Source: Alkalihalobacterium elongatum | GTDB lineage: Bacteria; Bacillota; Bacilli; Bacillales; Bacillaceae_F | Assembly (NCBI RefSeq): GCF_019024285.1 | Contig: NZ_WMKZ01000025.1 | Location: forward strand, 1 to 64,000 | Direction: 5' to 3' | Length of the DNA: 64,000 nucleotides | Shown here: positions 36,251 to 45,713 of the stretch, piece by piece | How the letters are laid out: every line of letters starts with the position of its first letter | Position numbering within the stretch: position 1 is the stretch's first letter | Notes under the pieces: generated by a model | Told to the model about the DNA's origin: nothing | The model's input: only the letters and a program-made list of their open reading frames with translations | Database searches by the model: none | Translations under genes and position numbers: made by a program

Positions 36251-36721
36251 ATGCCAACAGTAGAAAGTTTTGAACTCGATCATACAATTGTAAAAGCGCC
36301 ATTCGTTCGTCCTTGTGGGACACACAAGGTTGGAACAGACGGTGTTGTTAATAAATTCGATATTCGTTTTTGTCAGCCGAACAAACAAGCGATGCGTCCT
36401 GAAGCGATCCACACGTTAGAGCATTTACTTGCTTTAAACATTCGCCGCTTCGCTGAAGACCAAGATCATTTCGACATTATTGATCTTTCACCAATGGGAT
36501 GCCAGACAGGTTTTTATTTAATTGTTAGTGGGGAAGCAACGGTGGAAGACATTATCGATGTTCTAGAAAAAACGATGAACTACTCAATAGAATTAAAAGA
36601 AGTTCCAGCTGCAAATGAGAAACAATGTGGACAAGCGAAGTTACATGATTTAGAAGGAGCACAAAAGCTCATGAAGCATTGGCTATCTCATGACAAGGAA
36701 TTCTTGAAAGAGATATTTTAA
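36251..36721 (+). CDS. luxS: S-ribosylhomocysteine lyase
   Basis: The 156-residue enzyme has its metal ligands H54 and H58 (HTLEHLL) and C126, plus the catalytic C84 (MGCQTGFY). It splits S-ribosylhomocysteine to homocysteine and DPD, the precursor of AI-2, as part of the methyl cycle. AGAGGTGAT precedes the ATG. The gene stands alone. Confidence 0.97.
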   Translation: MPTVESFELDHTIVKAPFVRPCGTHKVGTDGVVNKFDIRFCQPNKQAMRPEAIHTLEHLLALNIRRFAEDQDHFDIIDLSPMGCQTGFYLIVSGEATVEDIIDVLEKTMNYSIELKEVPAANEKQCGQAKLHDLEGAQKLMKHWLSHDKEFLKEIF

Positions 36722-36753
36722 AACCGTTTTATTAAAACCTAGTTTAAAAAAGG

Positions 36754-36788
36754 AGCAGTGGGGTGCAGTTCATTCTCACTGCTTTTTT
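36754..36788 (+). terminator. Terminator of luxS
   Basis: AGCAGTG pairs with CACTGCT and a run of T residues follows. Confidence 0.8.
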
Positions 36789-36821
36789 ATTTCGGTTGAT
36801 CAAATCATTACAATGGTTTAA

Positions 36822-37451
36822 TCAAAGTGGCTTATGCTCACATTGATTCGCTTTAGTGATGATTTCTTCTATTTTCAAATGGGTTGAATGTGCTGTAGAT
36901 GCCTTCAGCACAGTTTTCATGAGATGTATGGCTTCTTCATTTACTATTTTGTCATTTGAGGCAACGCAGTCTTCTGGGATATACAATAAAAAGTCCCGCA
37001 TGTAAGCATCATTTGCTGTAAATTGAACACACATATTACCAGCAACGCCTGTAATAATTAGCGTGTTCACTTTTAAATACTGAAGTAGTAAATCGAGTGG
37101 CGTTGAATAAAAACCAGAATACTTTGGTTTTAATACAAAATAATCATCATCGTCAGGTAAAAGAAGCTCTGTAATGGCTTGTCCACGAACACCATCATGC
37201 AAACAGTGATCAATGAGATGACGAAAGTCTGATTGCCATTTCCCATAATTATCGTTTACATAGATAACAGGGACATTCTGTTTTTTAGCGCTAGCTTTTA
37301 GCAGGGCAATCTGTTTAGCTGCAGGGAGGGCAAACTCGTAAAGCTTTTCACCGTCATCAAACTCAAAATCATTAATCATATCTATAATAAGCAATGCTAC
37401 ACTTTTGTTATCAGGCACAAAATCATGCAAGTCCTTATTAATTATAGGCAT
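36822..37451 (-). CDS. Isochorismatase-family cysteine hydrolase
   Basis: A 209-residue protein. The catalytic triad of the family is visible as D24 in LLIIDMINDF, the lysine in YFVLKPKYSGF, and the cysteine in ITGVAGNMCVQFTANDA. Members hydrolyse amides such as nicotinamide or ureides, or isochorismate. The substrate is not clear here; no neighbour helps. AAAGGGAGG precedes the ATG. Confidence 0.88.
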   Translation of the reverse strand: MPIINKDLHDFVPDNKSVALLIIDMINDFEFDDGEKLYEFALPAAKQIALLKASAKKQNVPVIYVNDNYGKWQSDFRHLIDHCLHDGVRGQAITELLLPDDDDYFVLKPKYSGFYSTPLDLLLQYLKVNTLIITGVAGNMCVQFTANDAYMRDFLLYIPEDCVASNDKIVNEEAIHLMKTVLKASTAHSTHLKIEEIITKANQCEHKPL

Positions 37452-37672
37452 ATTAAAAACCTCCCTTTAAATTAGGATGCTTTACAAACAAGAGCAACAA
37501 TCTTTAAGAAAACACTTTAAATAAGTAGTCGTCTAGTTGATCAATCTTACCAGTCTAAAAGTTTACTTTCGTGAATTTTTCGAAAAGTAAGTCCTTAAAG
37601 TTTGTTAATATGATATTATAGACGAAATAAAAAATACACATACAACCAATAGCTAGGAAGGGGAGTATCGGG

Positions 37673-38167
37673 GTGAATAGTAAAGAAATAGAAGTTCTTC
37701 AAATTATTGAGGAAAATGGGCGCATTAGTATAAATACATTATCAAAAATGCTAGACCTTAGCGAAGGGGAAGTTGAAGGCATTTTAAAAAAGCTAGAAAA
37801 AGAAAAGGTCATACTGAGCTACTCTGCAGTCATTGATTGGAGTAAAGTGTATGATCAGGAAAATATAACAGCAGTTATTGATGTTAAGGTAACACCACAA
37901 CGAGGAGTAGGGTTCGATGATGTGGCAGAGCGAATTTATCGTTTTCCTGAAGTAAAGGCGCTTTATTTAATGTCGGGTGCTTATGATCTATCCGTGGTTA
38001 TTGAAGGAAAAAGCATGTCACAAATAGCGCGGTTTGTTTCTGAAAAACTTTCAACGCTCGATTCCGTTATTTCAACGACGACCCATTTTCAATTGAAAAA
38101 GTATAAGCATGATGGGGTTGTGTTTGAAGATGGTGAGGAAGATCGTAGAATAGTGGTGACTCCGTAA
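37673..38167 (+). CDS. alaR: Lrp/AsnC-type regulator AlaR
   Basis: A 164-residue regulator: an N-terminal winged HTH (LQIIEENGRISINTLSKMLD) and a RAM ligand domain (ALYLMSGAYDLSVVIEGKSM). The gene overlaps the aminotransferase gene by one base (TAATG), so the two are translated together. In B. subtilis the same pair is alaR-alaT (yugG-yugH), for alanine synthesis and its control. Start is GTG behind AAGGGGAG. Confidence 0.88.
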   Translation: MNSKEIEVLQIIEENGRISINTLSKMLDLSEGEVEGILKKLEKEKVILSYSAVIDWSKVYDQENITAVIDVKVTPQRGVGFDDVAERIYRFPEVKALYLMSGAYDLSVVIEGKSMSQIARFVSEKLSTLDSVISTTTHFQLKKYKHDGVVFEDGEEDRRIVVTP

Positions 38168-39345
38168 TGACAAATTCAACAAGAGTAAACCAACGTTTGT
38201 CAAAAGCCGTTCAGTCAATTCAGCCATCAGGTATTCGACGCTTCTTTGATTTAGCATCCACGATGGATAATATAATTTCTCTAGGAGTCGGTGAACCAGA
38301 TTTTGTGACTCCGTGGAATATTCGTGAAGCAGCATTCTCTTCGATGGAAAGAGGGTTTACAGCCTATACAGCAAATGCTGGTCTGTTAGAGCTTAGAGAA
38401 GAAATTTCTAAATACATGAGCCAAGAATTTGCTCTCCACTATAGTCCAACAAGTGAAGTGCTTGTAACAGTCGGTGCGAGTGAGGCGATTGATTTAGCGA
38501 TTCGTGCACTCGTTGATCCTGGTGATGAAGTTATCGTTGTTGAGCCAACGTTTGTTTCATATGCGCCAATAGTTTCTCTAGCAGGTGGGGTTCCTGTTTC
38601 CGTAGGAACGAAAAAGGAAGATTCTTTTAAGTTAACACCTGCTCAATTAGAAGCAGCCATTACTCCTAAAACAAAACTTGTCATGATTTGTTTTCCAAAT
38701 AACCCTACAGGCGCCGTGATGACAAAAGAAGAGCTCGAGCTCATTTCACATGTGATTAAGAAGCACGATTTGCTCGTTTTATCGGATGAAATTTATGCAG
38801 AGCTATCCTATGATACGACCCATTACTCGATTGCCCGTCTGCCAGGTATGCGTGAACGTACGGTTGTCATTTCTGGATTCTCAAAAGCTTTTGCGATGAC
38901 AGGCTGGAGATTAGGATTTACACTTGCACCTGAAGATATTACAGCGGCGATGTTAAAAATCCATCAATATACAATGATGTGTGCGTCAACACCTGCTCAA
39001 TACGGGGCGCTTGAAGCGCTGCAAAACGGGTTAGACGATGTAAAGAAGATGGTCCAAAGCTACCATCAACGTCGAAATTTTGTCGTTAAATCATTTGCCG
39101 AAATTGGCCTGCCATGTCACACACCAGGCGGCGCTTTTTATGCGTTTCCATCAATAAAAAATACAGGCTATGACTCGGGTGAGTTTGCAGAAAAGCTTCT
39201 CCTTGAAGAACGGGTAGCAGTAGTGCCTGGAAATGTGTTTGGTTCTGGCGGAGAAGGACATATTCGCTGTTCTTACGCAACATCAATGGAAAATTTAGAA
39301 CAGTCGGTCCAACGTATCGGAAAGTTTTTAGAAAATCATTGTTAA
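38167..39345 (+). CDS. alaT: Pyridoxal-phosphate aminotransferase AlaT
   Basis: The 392-residue class I aminotransferase has SLGVGEPDFVTPWN at the substrate side, CFPNNPTGAVMTKEEL, the PLP lysine in ISGFSKAFAMTGWRLG, and the C-terminal RCSYATS arginine for the carboxylate. In B. subtilis AlaT makes alanine from pyruvate and glutamate. The one-base overlap with alaR and the following yug genes support the name. Confidence 0.9.
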   Translation: MTNSTRVNQRLSKAVQSIQPSGIRRFFDLASTMDNIISLGVGEPDFVTPWNIREAAFSSMERGFTAYTANAGLLELREEISKYMSQEFALHYSPTSEVLVTVGASEAIDLAIRALVDPGDEVIVVEPTFVSYAPIVSLAGGVPVSVGTKKEDSFKLTPAQLEAAITPKTKLVMICFPNNPTGAVMTKEELELISHVIKKHDLLVLSDEIYAELSYDTTHYSIARLPGMRERTVVISGFSKAFAMTGWRLGFTLAPEDITAAMLKIHQYTMMCASTPAQYGALEALQNGLDDVKKMVQSYHQRRNFVVKSFAEIGLPCHTPGGAFYAFPSIKNTGYDSGEFAEKLLLEERVAVVPGNVFGSGGEGHIRCSYATSMENLEQSVQRIGKFLENHC

Positions 39346-39379
39346 AATGTAAAGAGTGAGCATAGATTGAACGAAAAAG

Positions 39380-39454
39380 ATGCTGTCCTAGAAGTAAAAA
39401 GCATGCTAGCAAGCGCTAGTCACTGCAAACCGCTTCAAAGGACAGCATTTTTTA
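39380..39454 (+). terminator. Terminator of alaR-alaT
   Basis: ATGCTGTCCT pairs perfectly with AGGACAGCAT, with a smaller hairpin (GCTAGC...GCTAG) in the loop, and a T-run follows. Confidence 0.85.
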
Positions 39455-39490
39455 TTGTTTTATTTCTACTTTTGCAAGGCGGAATTTAAT

Positions 39491-39580
39491 ATATCGTCGG
39501 GAAAACAAAAATATCGGCGCAACTTTGGATATATCGGCGGGAAAATAAAAATATCGGCGTAACTTTCAATATATCGGCAA
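39491..39580. repeat. Five-copy ATATCGGCG array, exact 20-bp period and 40-bp superperiod
   Basis: ATATCGGCG (or a one- or two-base variant) begins at 39491, 39511, 39531, 39551 and 39571, always 20 apart. The fillers alternate between GGAAAATAAAA-like and AACTTTCAAT-like text, giving a 40-bp superperiod. It lies after the alaT terminator. Confidence 0.93.
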
Positions 39581-39655
39581 AACCTAAAAATATTATCTGC
39601 CCACTAACCAAAATCTCATCGTTAGAAAAGAATCCTAACCCCCAACTGTGAACAA

Positions 39656-39692
39656 TAAAAAAAGACAAGGCATTAAGCCTTGTCTAAAAAGG
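39656..39692. other. Strong hairpin before a micropeptide frame
   Basis: AGACAAGGC and GCCTTGTCT pair perfectly across ATTAA. The A-runs on both sides would make it a terminator on the minus strand, yet no minus-strand gene ends here. On the plus strand it precedes GGGGG and the 17-codon frame at 39704. Confidence 0.6.
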
Positions 39693-39703
39693 GGGAATAC
39701 TAT

Positions 39704-39757
39704 ATGGTAGTAAACAGTTATTACCAACCGTACAGAAGTTTATACAAGTATTACTAA
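39704..39757 (+). CDS. Possible 17-residue tyrosine-rich micropeptide
   Basis: ATG with AAAAAGGGGG about 7 bases upstream opens the frame MVVNSYYQPYRSLYKYY, with six tyrosines in 17 residues, and then TAA. It starts 19 bases past a strong hairpin and 97 bases before thiM. It could be a leader peptide or a free small protein. It is too short for homology, so the call rests on the ribosome site and the odd composition. Confidence 0.35.
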   Translation: MVVNSYYQPYRSLYKYY

Positions 39758-39800
39758 AAAATAGATTTAATTTTTAAAAAACGAAATTGGGGTGTTAAGG

Positions 39801-40592
39801 ATGTATGCTTTTGAAAAAATAAAAGAAGTACAACCACTTATCCATTGTATGACGAATGTAGTTGTTACGAATTTTACAGCAAATGGACTGCTTACAATCG
39901 GCGCATCACCTGTTATGGCGTATGCAAAAGAAGAAGTACAAGATCTAGCTAAAATAGCGGGAGCATTGCTTTTAAATATTGGCACATTAAATAATGAGCA
40001 AGTTGAAGCAATGATCCTAGCAGGAAAAGCCGCAAATGAAGCGGGAGTTCCTGTTATTCTTGATCCTGTCGGTGCTGGAGCTACGTCCTACCGAACAGAG
40101 ACGACTAAACGCATCCTTGCCGACGTGAAGGTCGATGTCCTTCGCGGAAACGGTGGAGAAGTTGCAGCATTACTAGGTGAAAGTGGTATGATAAAAGGTG
40201 TTGATGGGTCAACAACGATACCGAAAGACATGCTCGCCAAAAAAGCGTATGAAGCTTTTCAAACATTAATTGTCATTACGGGAGAAACTGATGTCGTAAC
40301 AAACGGTCAACTTACATATGAAGTATCAAACGGACATCATTGGATGACGAAAGTCGTTGGGACAGGTTGTTTATTAGGTGCTGTGTTAGGCGCATTTCTC
40401 GCAGTAAAAAAAGACAATCCTGTTGAAGCGTTAGCAGAAGGGTTAGCTTTTTACGGAATCGCTGGAGAAATGGCTTTTGAACAGGCAAAGGAAAAAGGAA
40501 TTGGTACCTATCAAGAAGCTTTTTTAAATGGATTACATCAACTAACTGGTAAACAATATGAACAATACAAGAAGCTTTCAATTATAGAATAG
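39801..40592 (+). CDS. thiM: Hydroxyethylthiazole kinase
   Basis: The 263-residue enzyme phosphorylates hydroxyethylthiazole for thiamine salvage. Motifs are LIHCMTNVVVTNFTANGLL near the start, PVILDPVGAGAT, VDVLRGNGGEVAAL and the catalytic-cysteine motif VVGTGCLLGAVLGAF. ATG 39801 follows GGGGTG; the GTG at 39792 overlaps it. No other thiamine gene is adjacent, and I see no TPP riboswitch upstream. Confidence 0.93.
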   Translation: MYAFEKIKEVQPLIHCMTNVVVTNFTANGLLTIGASPVMAYAKEEVQDLAKIAGALLLNIGTLNNEQVEAMILAGKAANEAGVPVILDPVGAGATSYRTETTKRILADVKVDVLRGNGGEVAALLGESGMIKGVDGSTTIPKDMLAKKAYEAFQTLIVITGETDVVTNGQLTYEVSNGHHWMTKVVGTGCLLGAVLGAFLAVKKDNPVEALAEGLAFYGIAGEMAFEQAKEKGIGTYQEAFLNGLHQLTGKQYEQYKKLSIIE

Positions 40593-40601
40593 AGGGATAA
40601 A

Positions 40602-41822
40602 ATGAGTAAAACGTTTTTAGAATTAGGATTAAATGAACGATATGTAAAAGTTTTAGCAGAAAAGGGAATTGAAACACCGACGAAAATTCAGGAACAAGGA
40701 ATACCGAATATATTAGCTGGAAAAAATGTTGTCCTACATTCACAAACAGGCAGTGGAAAAACATTAGCTTTCGTACTGCCTTTATTAGAAAAGTTAGATG
40801 AGACAAAGCAGGATACTCAAGCTTTAATCATCGCACCTACACAAGAGCTGGCGATGCAAATTTTTCAGGAAGTAAAAGAGTTAACAAAAGATACTACTTA
40901 TAATGTTGAAGCCTTTATCGGTAGCGGAAATATTAAGCGCCAATTAGAAAAGTTAAAAAAAGCGAAACCGCAGCTCGTTGTTGGGACACCAAAAAGGGTC
41001 TTAGAGCTAGCAGAATCAAAATTAAAGCTCCATAATGTGGAATCGGTTGTTTTTGATGAGGCGGACCGACAAATTTTAGATAAAAAGAGCAACGAGGATT
41101 ATGTTCAACTAGAGCGAAGAATGCCTGGTAATTGTCAATTTATCTTTGCTTCGGCTACAGCAACACCAGAGCTCTTAAATCGACTCTCTCAAAAGGTAAG
41201 TGACCCGGTTTTCCTTTCTGTTAATGAGGGTATAGTGAAAAATAAGATTGAGCATTTATTCATTGTAGGGGACAGAAGACAGCAGGTTGATCAATTAAAA
41301 GGCATCATCCGAAACTTGAATGTAACAAGAGGAATGGTATTTGTTAATAATTTAGAAAGAGTTAAGGAAACCGTTGAAAAGCTATCTTACCACGGTATTA
41401 AAGCAGGTCCATTATCAAGTGAACAAGACAAATTTGAAAGAGCCGATGTGATGAACAAGTTCAGCAAAGGTGAACTTCATATACTGGTTGCAACTGATGT
41501 AGCAGCAAGAGGTATTGATATTCAAAATGTAACACATGTGATGAATTTGCAATTAACCGAAGAAAAAGAAGGTTACTTACATCGAGCGGGAAGAACAGGA
41601 CGAATGGGAAAAGAAGGAACGGTCATCTCATTAATTACGCGACATGAAATTAATAAGTTAAAGAAATGGGCGCAAGCATTTGATATAACACTTCATGAAA
41701 AACAATATCAATATGGCAAGCTAACCGATTATAATAAGAGTGATCGTCCACAGGGTAAAAAACCGATTAATAAGCAAAAGCCAATTAATTATAAGCCACA
41801 ACAGCCAAAAGCTAAAAAGTAA
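40602..41822 (+). CDS. DEAD-box RNA helicase (YfmL/CshC-like)
   Basis: The 406-residue protein has all helicase motifs: Q motif (ETPTKIQEQGIP), motif I SQTGSGKT, Ia APTQELAM, II DEAD, III SATA, and VI HRAGRTGRMG. A short basic tail (QGKKPINKQKPINYKPQQ) replaces the long C-terminal RNA-binding domain of other DEAD proteins, as in YfmL of B. subtilis, linked to ribosome assembly. It begins 9 bases after thiM, which hints at one transcript. Confidence 0.9.
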   Translation: MSKTFLELGLNERYVKVLAEKGIETPTKIQEQGIPNILAGKNVVLHSQTGSGKTLAFVLPLLEKLDETKQDTQALIIAPTQELAMQIFQEVKELTKDTTYNVEAFIGSGNIKRQLEKLKKAKPQLVVGTPKRVLELAESKLKLHNVESVVFDEADRQILDKKSNEDYVQLERRMPGNCQFIFASATATPELLNRLSQKVSDPVFLSVNEGIVKNKIEHLFIVGDRRQQVDQLKGIIRNLNVTRGMVFVNNLERVKETVEKLSYHGIKAGPLSSEQDKFERADVMNKFSKGELHILVATDVAARGIDIQNVTHVMNLQLTEEKEGYLHRAGRTGRMGKEGTVISLITRHEINKLKKWAQAFDITLHEKQYQYGKLTDYNKSDRPQGKKPINKQKPINYKPQQPKAKK

Positions 41823-41892
41823 AATTTTTGATTTAATCATAAAGTTATGTTAGACTAAGAAGGTTAAAAAATATTTAGGAGTTGTATATTGT

Positions 41893-42318
41893 ATGGTAGC
41901 AAATTTAGAAGTAGGTAGCATCGTAGAAGGAAAAGTAACTGGTGTTAAAGCGTTTGGTGCGTTTGTAGCATTAGATGAAAACACACAAGGACTAGTTCAC
42001 ATTTCTGAAGTAGCCCACGGTTTCGTTAAGGATATTAATGAAGTTTTATCAGTAGGAGACGAGGTGAAAGTTAAGGTATTATCAATCGATGAGAACACGA
42101 AAAAGATTTCATTATCTATTCGTGCAACTCAACCAGCTCCAGAGCGTCCAGAAAGAAAAGAGCGTCCTGCACGTCCAGCTCGTCCACAAGGTGGCGGAAG
42201 AAAGCAAGAGAAACAAAGTGCAACTCAAGGATTTAACACGCTTGAAGATAAGTTAAAAGATTGGTTAAAACAATCTAACGAAATCCAAGCAGATTTAAAC
42301 AAACGCTCTAAGCGCTAA
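41893..42318 (+). CDS. yugI: S1 RNA-binding protein YugI (general stress protein 13)
   Basis: The 141-residue protein is an S1 domain over residues 1-75 (GSIVEGKVTGVKAFGAFVAL, GLVHISEVAHGFVKDI, VKVLSIDENTKKISLSIR), then a Pro/Arg-rich link and a helical tail. YugI binds RNA and associates with ribosomes. In B. subtilis it lies after alaT; here thiM and the helicase are in between. Confidence 0.9.
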   Translation: MVANLEVGSIVEGKVTGVKAFGAFVALDENTQGLVHISEVAHGFVKDINEVLSVGDEVKVKVLSIDENTKKISLSIRATQPAPERPERKERPARPARPQGGGRKQEKQSATQGFNTLEDKLKDWLKQSNEIQADLNKRSKR

Positions 42319-42333
42319 TTGAATACCAAAAAG

Positions 42334-42369
42334 GAGAGACCTGATCGGAAACAGGTCTCTCTTTTTTTT
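42334..42369 (+). terminator. Terminator of yugI
   Basis: AGAGACCTG and CAGGTCTCT pair perfectly and eight T residues follow. Confidence 0.92.
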
Positions 42370-42401
42370 GCCATAAATATTATTTTGTAATCATATACAT
42401 A

Positions 42402-42629
42402 TTAACGCTCTGGCTGAGGACTTCTTTCCAGCTCTTCATCAGGCTTAAAGAGAATGGAAATACAATAAAGTCCAGCTAAACCAACAAGTGCATAAATAAA
42501 GCGGGAGAAACCAGCTGCCTGACCACCAAAGATTGCAGCCACTAGGTCAAATCGGAAGAACCCAATTAACCCCCAGTTGATGGCCCCAATGATTGCCAAT
42601 ACCAAAGCTGTACGCTGAATGCCACTCAT
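42402..42629 (-). CDS. yuzA: DUF378 family small membrane protein
   Basis: A 75-residue protein with two membrane segments and the DUF378 signature ALVLAIIGAINWGLIGFF, then FSRFIYALVGLAGLYCI. The ATG at 42629 has GGAGGTGG upstream; the frame extended to 42740 has no support. B. subtilis yuzA lies in the same yug neighbourhood. Function unknown. Confidence 0.85.
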   Translation of the reverse strand: MSGIQRTALVLAIIGAINWGLIGFFRFDLVAAIFGGQAAGFSRFIYALVGLAGLYCISILFKPDEELERSPQPER

Positions 42630-42877
42630 AACATCCACCTCCGTCAAGTTTTGTAGCACTGATAAAGATTGTGCTCTTCTTTTAGAATGTTGAATTTCAT
42701 TAAGAAATATGCATTCTTGACTTTTCTTTATAAATTGCAAAAAGTTTAAACTTTTGTTTAGGAGGATTCAAGATGCTAAATAGCTAATAAGAATCAAATA
42801 ATATTCTAGTGTAACTAGTTTGTTGCAACTTAAAGAAAACTCATTGATAATAAAGGTGAAGGGAGAGTTGTATATAC

Positions 42878-44041
42878 ATGCAATCATTTACGTTTGTTAA
42901 CCCAACAAAACTCATTTTTGGTAAGGGACAGTTAGAACAACTCAGTAAAGAGGTTAAAAGGTATGGAAATCGAGTACTACTTGTCTATGGTGGAGGAAGT
43001 ATCAAACGAAATGGTATTTATGACAATGTCTTAAACGAACTTGAAAAGATTAATGCTCATGTCGTGGAACTCTCAGGAGTCGAGCCTAATCCAAGACTTA
43101 CGACCGTACAAAAGGGAGTTAACCTATGTCGTGAAGAAAATGTTGACTTCGTATTAGCAGTAGGTGGAGGAAGTGTCATTGACGCTGCTAAAGCCATTGT
43201 AGTCGGAGCAAAATTTGATGGGGATATTTGGGATGTTATTACGAGAAAAGCCCGTCCAACTGGAGCATTACCACTGGGAACCGTTTTAACGTTAGCAGCC
43301 ACTGGATCTGAAATGAACGCAAACTCGGTCATTACAAACTGGGACTTAAATCAAAAAGTCGGTTGGGCAAGTCCATATTCATTCCCGAAATTTTCAATCT
43401 TAGACCCAGCTCATACATTTTCGGTTCCTAAAGATCAAACTATTTACGGAATAGTCGACATGATGAGCCATGTTCTAGAAGCGTACTTCCATCATACAAC
43501 AAATACACCGCTTCAAGACCGAATTTGTGAATCTATTCTTACGACAGTAATGGAAGTGGGTCCTAAGCTAGTTGAGGACTTAGAAAATTATGAATATCGT
43601 GAGACGATCCTTTATTGCGGTACGATGGCATTAAATGGAATCACACAAATGGGTGCAAGAGGAGATTGGGGTACACACAATTTAGAGCATGCCGTTTCTG
43701 CTGTTTATGATATTCCACACGGTGGTGGCTTAGCTATCATCTTCCCTCATTGGATTAAGTATGCAATGGGTGAAAACCTAGATCGCCATGTTCAATTAGC
43801 AACACGTGTCTTCGGTGTAGATCCTAATGGTAAAACAGATGAAGAGGTTGCTCTAGAGGGAGTTCAGCGTCTATCTGATTTCTGGAATAGCATTGGAGCC
43901 CCATCACGTTTAGCTGATTATGATATCGACAACAGTCGTATCGAAGAAATGGCTGAAATTGCAACCGTGTTCGGTGATTACGGAAACTTTAAAAAACTAA
44001 ACAAAGAAGCCACAGTGAAAATACTAACAGAAGCTTTATAA
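42878..44041 (+). CDS. yugJ: Iron-containing NADH-dependent alcohol (butanol) dehydrogenase
   Basis: The 387-residue enzyme has the NAD(P) motif [15 protein letters not shown], the metal ligands in [19 protein letters not shown] and the iron-site motif [20 protein letters not shown]. Such enzymes reduce aldehydes to alcohols in the cytoplasm. B. subtilis has the pair yugJ-yugK here; only one copy is present, between yugI and pgi. GAAGGGAGAG precedes the ATG. Confidence 0.9.
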   Translation: MQSFTFVNPTKLIFGKGQLEQLSKEVKRYGNRVLLVYGGGSIKRNGIYDNVLNELEKINAHVVELSGVEPNPRLTTVQKGVNLCREENVDFVLAVGGGSVIDAAKAIVVGAKFDGDIWDVITRKARPTGALPLGTVLTLAATGSEMNANSVITNWDLNQKVGWASPYSFPKFSILDPAHTFSVPKDQTIYGIVDMMSHVLEAYFHHTTNTPLQDRICESILTTVMEVGPKLVEDLENYEYRETILYCGTMALNGITQMGARGDWGTHNLEHAVSAVYDIPHGGGLAIIFPHWIKYAMGENLDRHVQLATRVFGVDPNGKTDEEVALEGVQRLSDFWNSIGAPSRLADYDIDNSRIEEMAEIATVFGDYGNFKKLNKEATVKILTEAL

Positions 44042-44055
44042 AAGGCTCATACCTA

Positions 44056-44096
44056 ACATTGTTGCATTTCACGTTTGACGTCAAATGCAACAATGT
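44056..44096. other. Perfect 14-bp inverted repeat between yugJ and pgi
   Basis: ACATTGTTGCATTT and AAATGCAACAATGT pair perfectly over a 13-base loop that itself contains ACGT...ACGT. No T-run follows, so it is an atypical terminator or an operator or RNA hairpin. Confidence 0.75.
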
Positions 44097-44194
44097 ACAT
44101 AAAAAGACTTATTAAAAAAGCATGTTCATCCCATGCAAGGGAAAAGCTATTAAAGATAGAGTGGAGAATGAATGTTAATTAGGAGGATAATTAA

Positions 44195-45541
44195 ATGAGC
44201 ACGATACGCTTTGATTACTCTAAAGCTACACAATTTTTTAATCAACACGAAGTTGATTATTTAAGTGGAGCTATTGAAACAGCACATAATCAATTACATA
44301 ACGGCACTGGGGCAGGAAATGACTATATTGGTTGGGTTGATTTACCAGCCAACTACGATAAAGAAGAATTTTCACGTATTCAACAAGCTGCCCAAAAAAT
44401 TAAATCAGATACAGATGTTCTTTTAGTTATTGGAATAGGTGGCTCATATTTAGGTGCACGTGCAGCGTTGGAAGCACTTCAACATTCTTTTTATAATGTG
44501 TTAGAAAAAGACAAGCGTGAAACGCCCCAAATCTTTTTTGTAGGTAATAGCATTAGCTCAACCTATATGAAAGACCTGTTAACTGTCATTGAAGGAAAAG
44601 ATGTTTCAATTAATGTAATTTCAAAATCAGGAACGACAACTGAGCCTGCTATTGCATTTCGGATCTTCCGTGATTATTTAGAAAAAAAATACGGTAAAGA
44701 AGAAGCAACAAAGCGTATCTATGCAACAACGGATAAAGCTAAAGGTGCTTTAAAAACGGTCGCAACAGAAGAAGGATACGAAACATTTGTAATTCCTGAT
44801 GATGTTGGTGGACGTTTTTCTGTACTTACAGCAGTCGGTCTTCTGCCACTGGCAGCAGCAGGTATCGACATTGAAGCGATGATGAAAGGTGCCCAAGATG
44901 CACGAGAGGCCTATAGAAACCCAAGTCTTGCGGAAAACGAAGCCTATCAGTATGCTGCGATCCGTAATGTTCTTTACAATAAAGGAAAAACGATTGAATT
45001 AATGGTTAACTACGAACCTTCACTTCAGTATGTTTCTGAATGGTGGAAGCAATTATATGGAGAAAGTGAAGGAAAAGACCAAAAAGGAATTTTCCCTGCA
45101 TCCGTTAACTTCTCGACAGATTTACATTCTATGGGTCAATACGTTCAAGATGGACGTCGTGATTTATTTGAAACGATTATTAATGTAGAGAAAGTACGCG
45201 AGGAAATGGTTATTGAAAAAGCCGATAATGATTTAGACGGCTTAAACTATTTAGCAGGAGAAACGGTTGATTTCGTCAATAAAAAGGCTTTCCAGGGAAC
45301 GATGCTAGCTCACACAGATGGTGGCGTGCCGAATTTAATTTTAAATGTTCCAGAAATGAATGCCTATTATTTTGGTTACATGGTGTACTTTTTTGAAAAA
45401 GCTTGTGCAATCAGTGGATATTTACTAGGTGTAAATCCGTTTGACCAGCCAGGTGTTGAAGCTTACAAAAAGAATATGTTTGCCCTTTTAGGTAAACCAG
45501 GCTTTGAAGCAGAAAAAGCTGAACTTGAAAAGCGCTTGTAA
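44195..45541 (+). CDS. pgi: Glucose-6-phosphate isomerase
   Basis: The 448-residue enzyme interconverts glucose-6-phosphate and fructose-6-phosphate. Signature blocks are [56 protein letters not shown] and, near the end, [23 protein letters not shown] stands before the ATG. The order yugJ-pgi-yugN is as in B. subtilis. Confidence 0.97.
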   Translation: MSTIRFDYSKATQFFNQHEVDYLSGAIETAHNQLHNGTGAGNDYIGWVDLPANYDKEEFSRIQQAAQKIKSDTDVLLVIGIGGSYLGARAALEALQHSFYNVLEKDKRETPQIFFVGNSISSTYMKDLLTVIEGKDVSINVISKSGTTTEPAIAFRIFRDYLEKKYGKEEATKRIYATTDKAKGALKTVATEEGYETFVIPDDVGGRFSVLTAVGLLPLAAAGIDIEAMMKGAQDAREAYRNPSLAENEAYQYAAIRNVLYNKGKTIELMVNYEPSLQYVSEWWKQLYGESEGKDQKGIFPASVNFSTDLHSMGQYVQDGRRDLFETIINVEKVREEMVIEKADNDLDGLNYLAGETVDFVNKKAFQGTMLAHTDGGVPNLILNVPEMNAYYFGYMVYFFEKACAISGYLLGVNPFDQPGVEAYKKNMFALLGKPGFEAEKAELEKRL

Positions 45542-45623
45542 GACTAATTAAAGCTGTTAGAAAAAAAGCTTTTGAGAAGAGACTCGTTAAAAAGAAGCCA
45601 CATAAAAATTCGATACTAAAAAT

Positions 45624-45660
45624 TGTCCTGCAACTCGAATGAGTCAGCAGGGCATTTTTT
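45624..45660 (+). terminator. Terminator of pgi
   Basis: TGTCCTGC pairs with GCAGGGCA (one G-T pair) and a T-run follows. Confidence 0.75.
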
Positions 45661-45713
45661 AATGGAAAGAGGGTAAGCTATAGGTAACAACGTGAGTGAA
45701 AGGATGAAGCAGG

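Noticed and set aside
39491-39580. Possible CRISPR array
   Set aside because: Words of 9 bp at 20-bp steps leave only 11 bp between, the fillers repeat, and no cas gene is near.
39700-39800. TPP riboswitch before thiM
   Set aside because: I looked for the conserved CTGAGA and ACCTGATC-type blocks of the THI element and found none.
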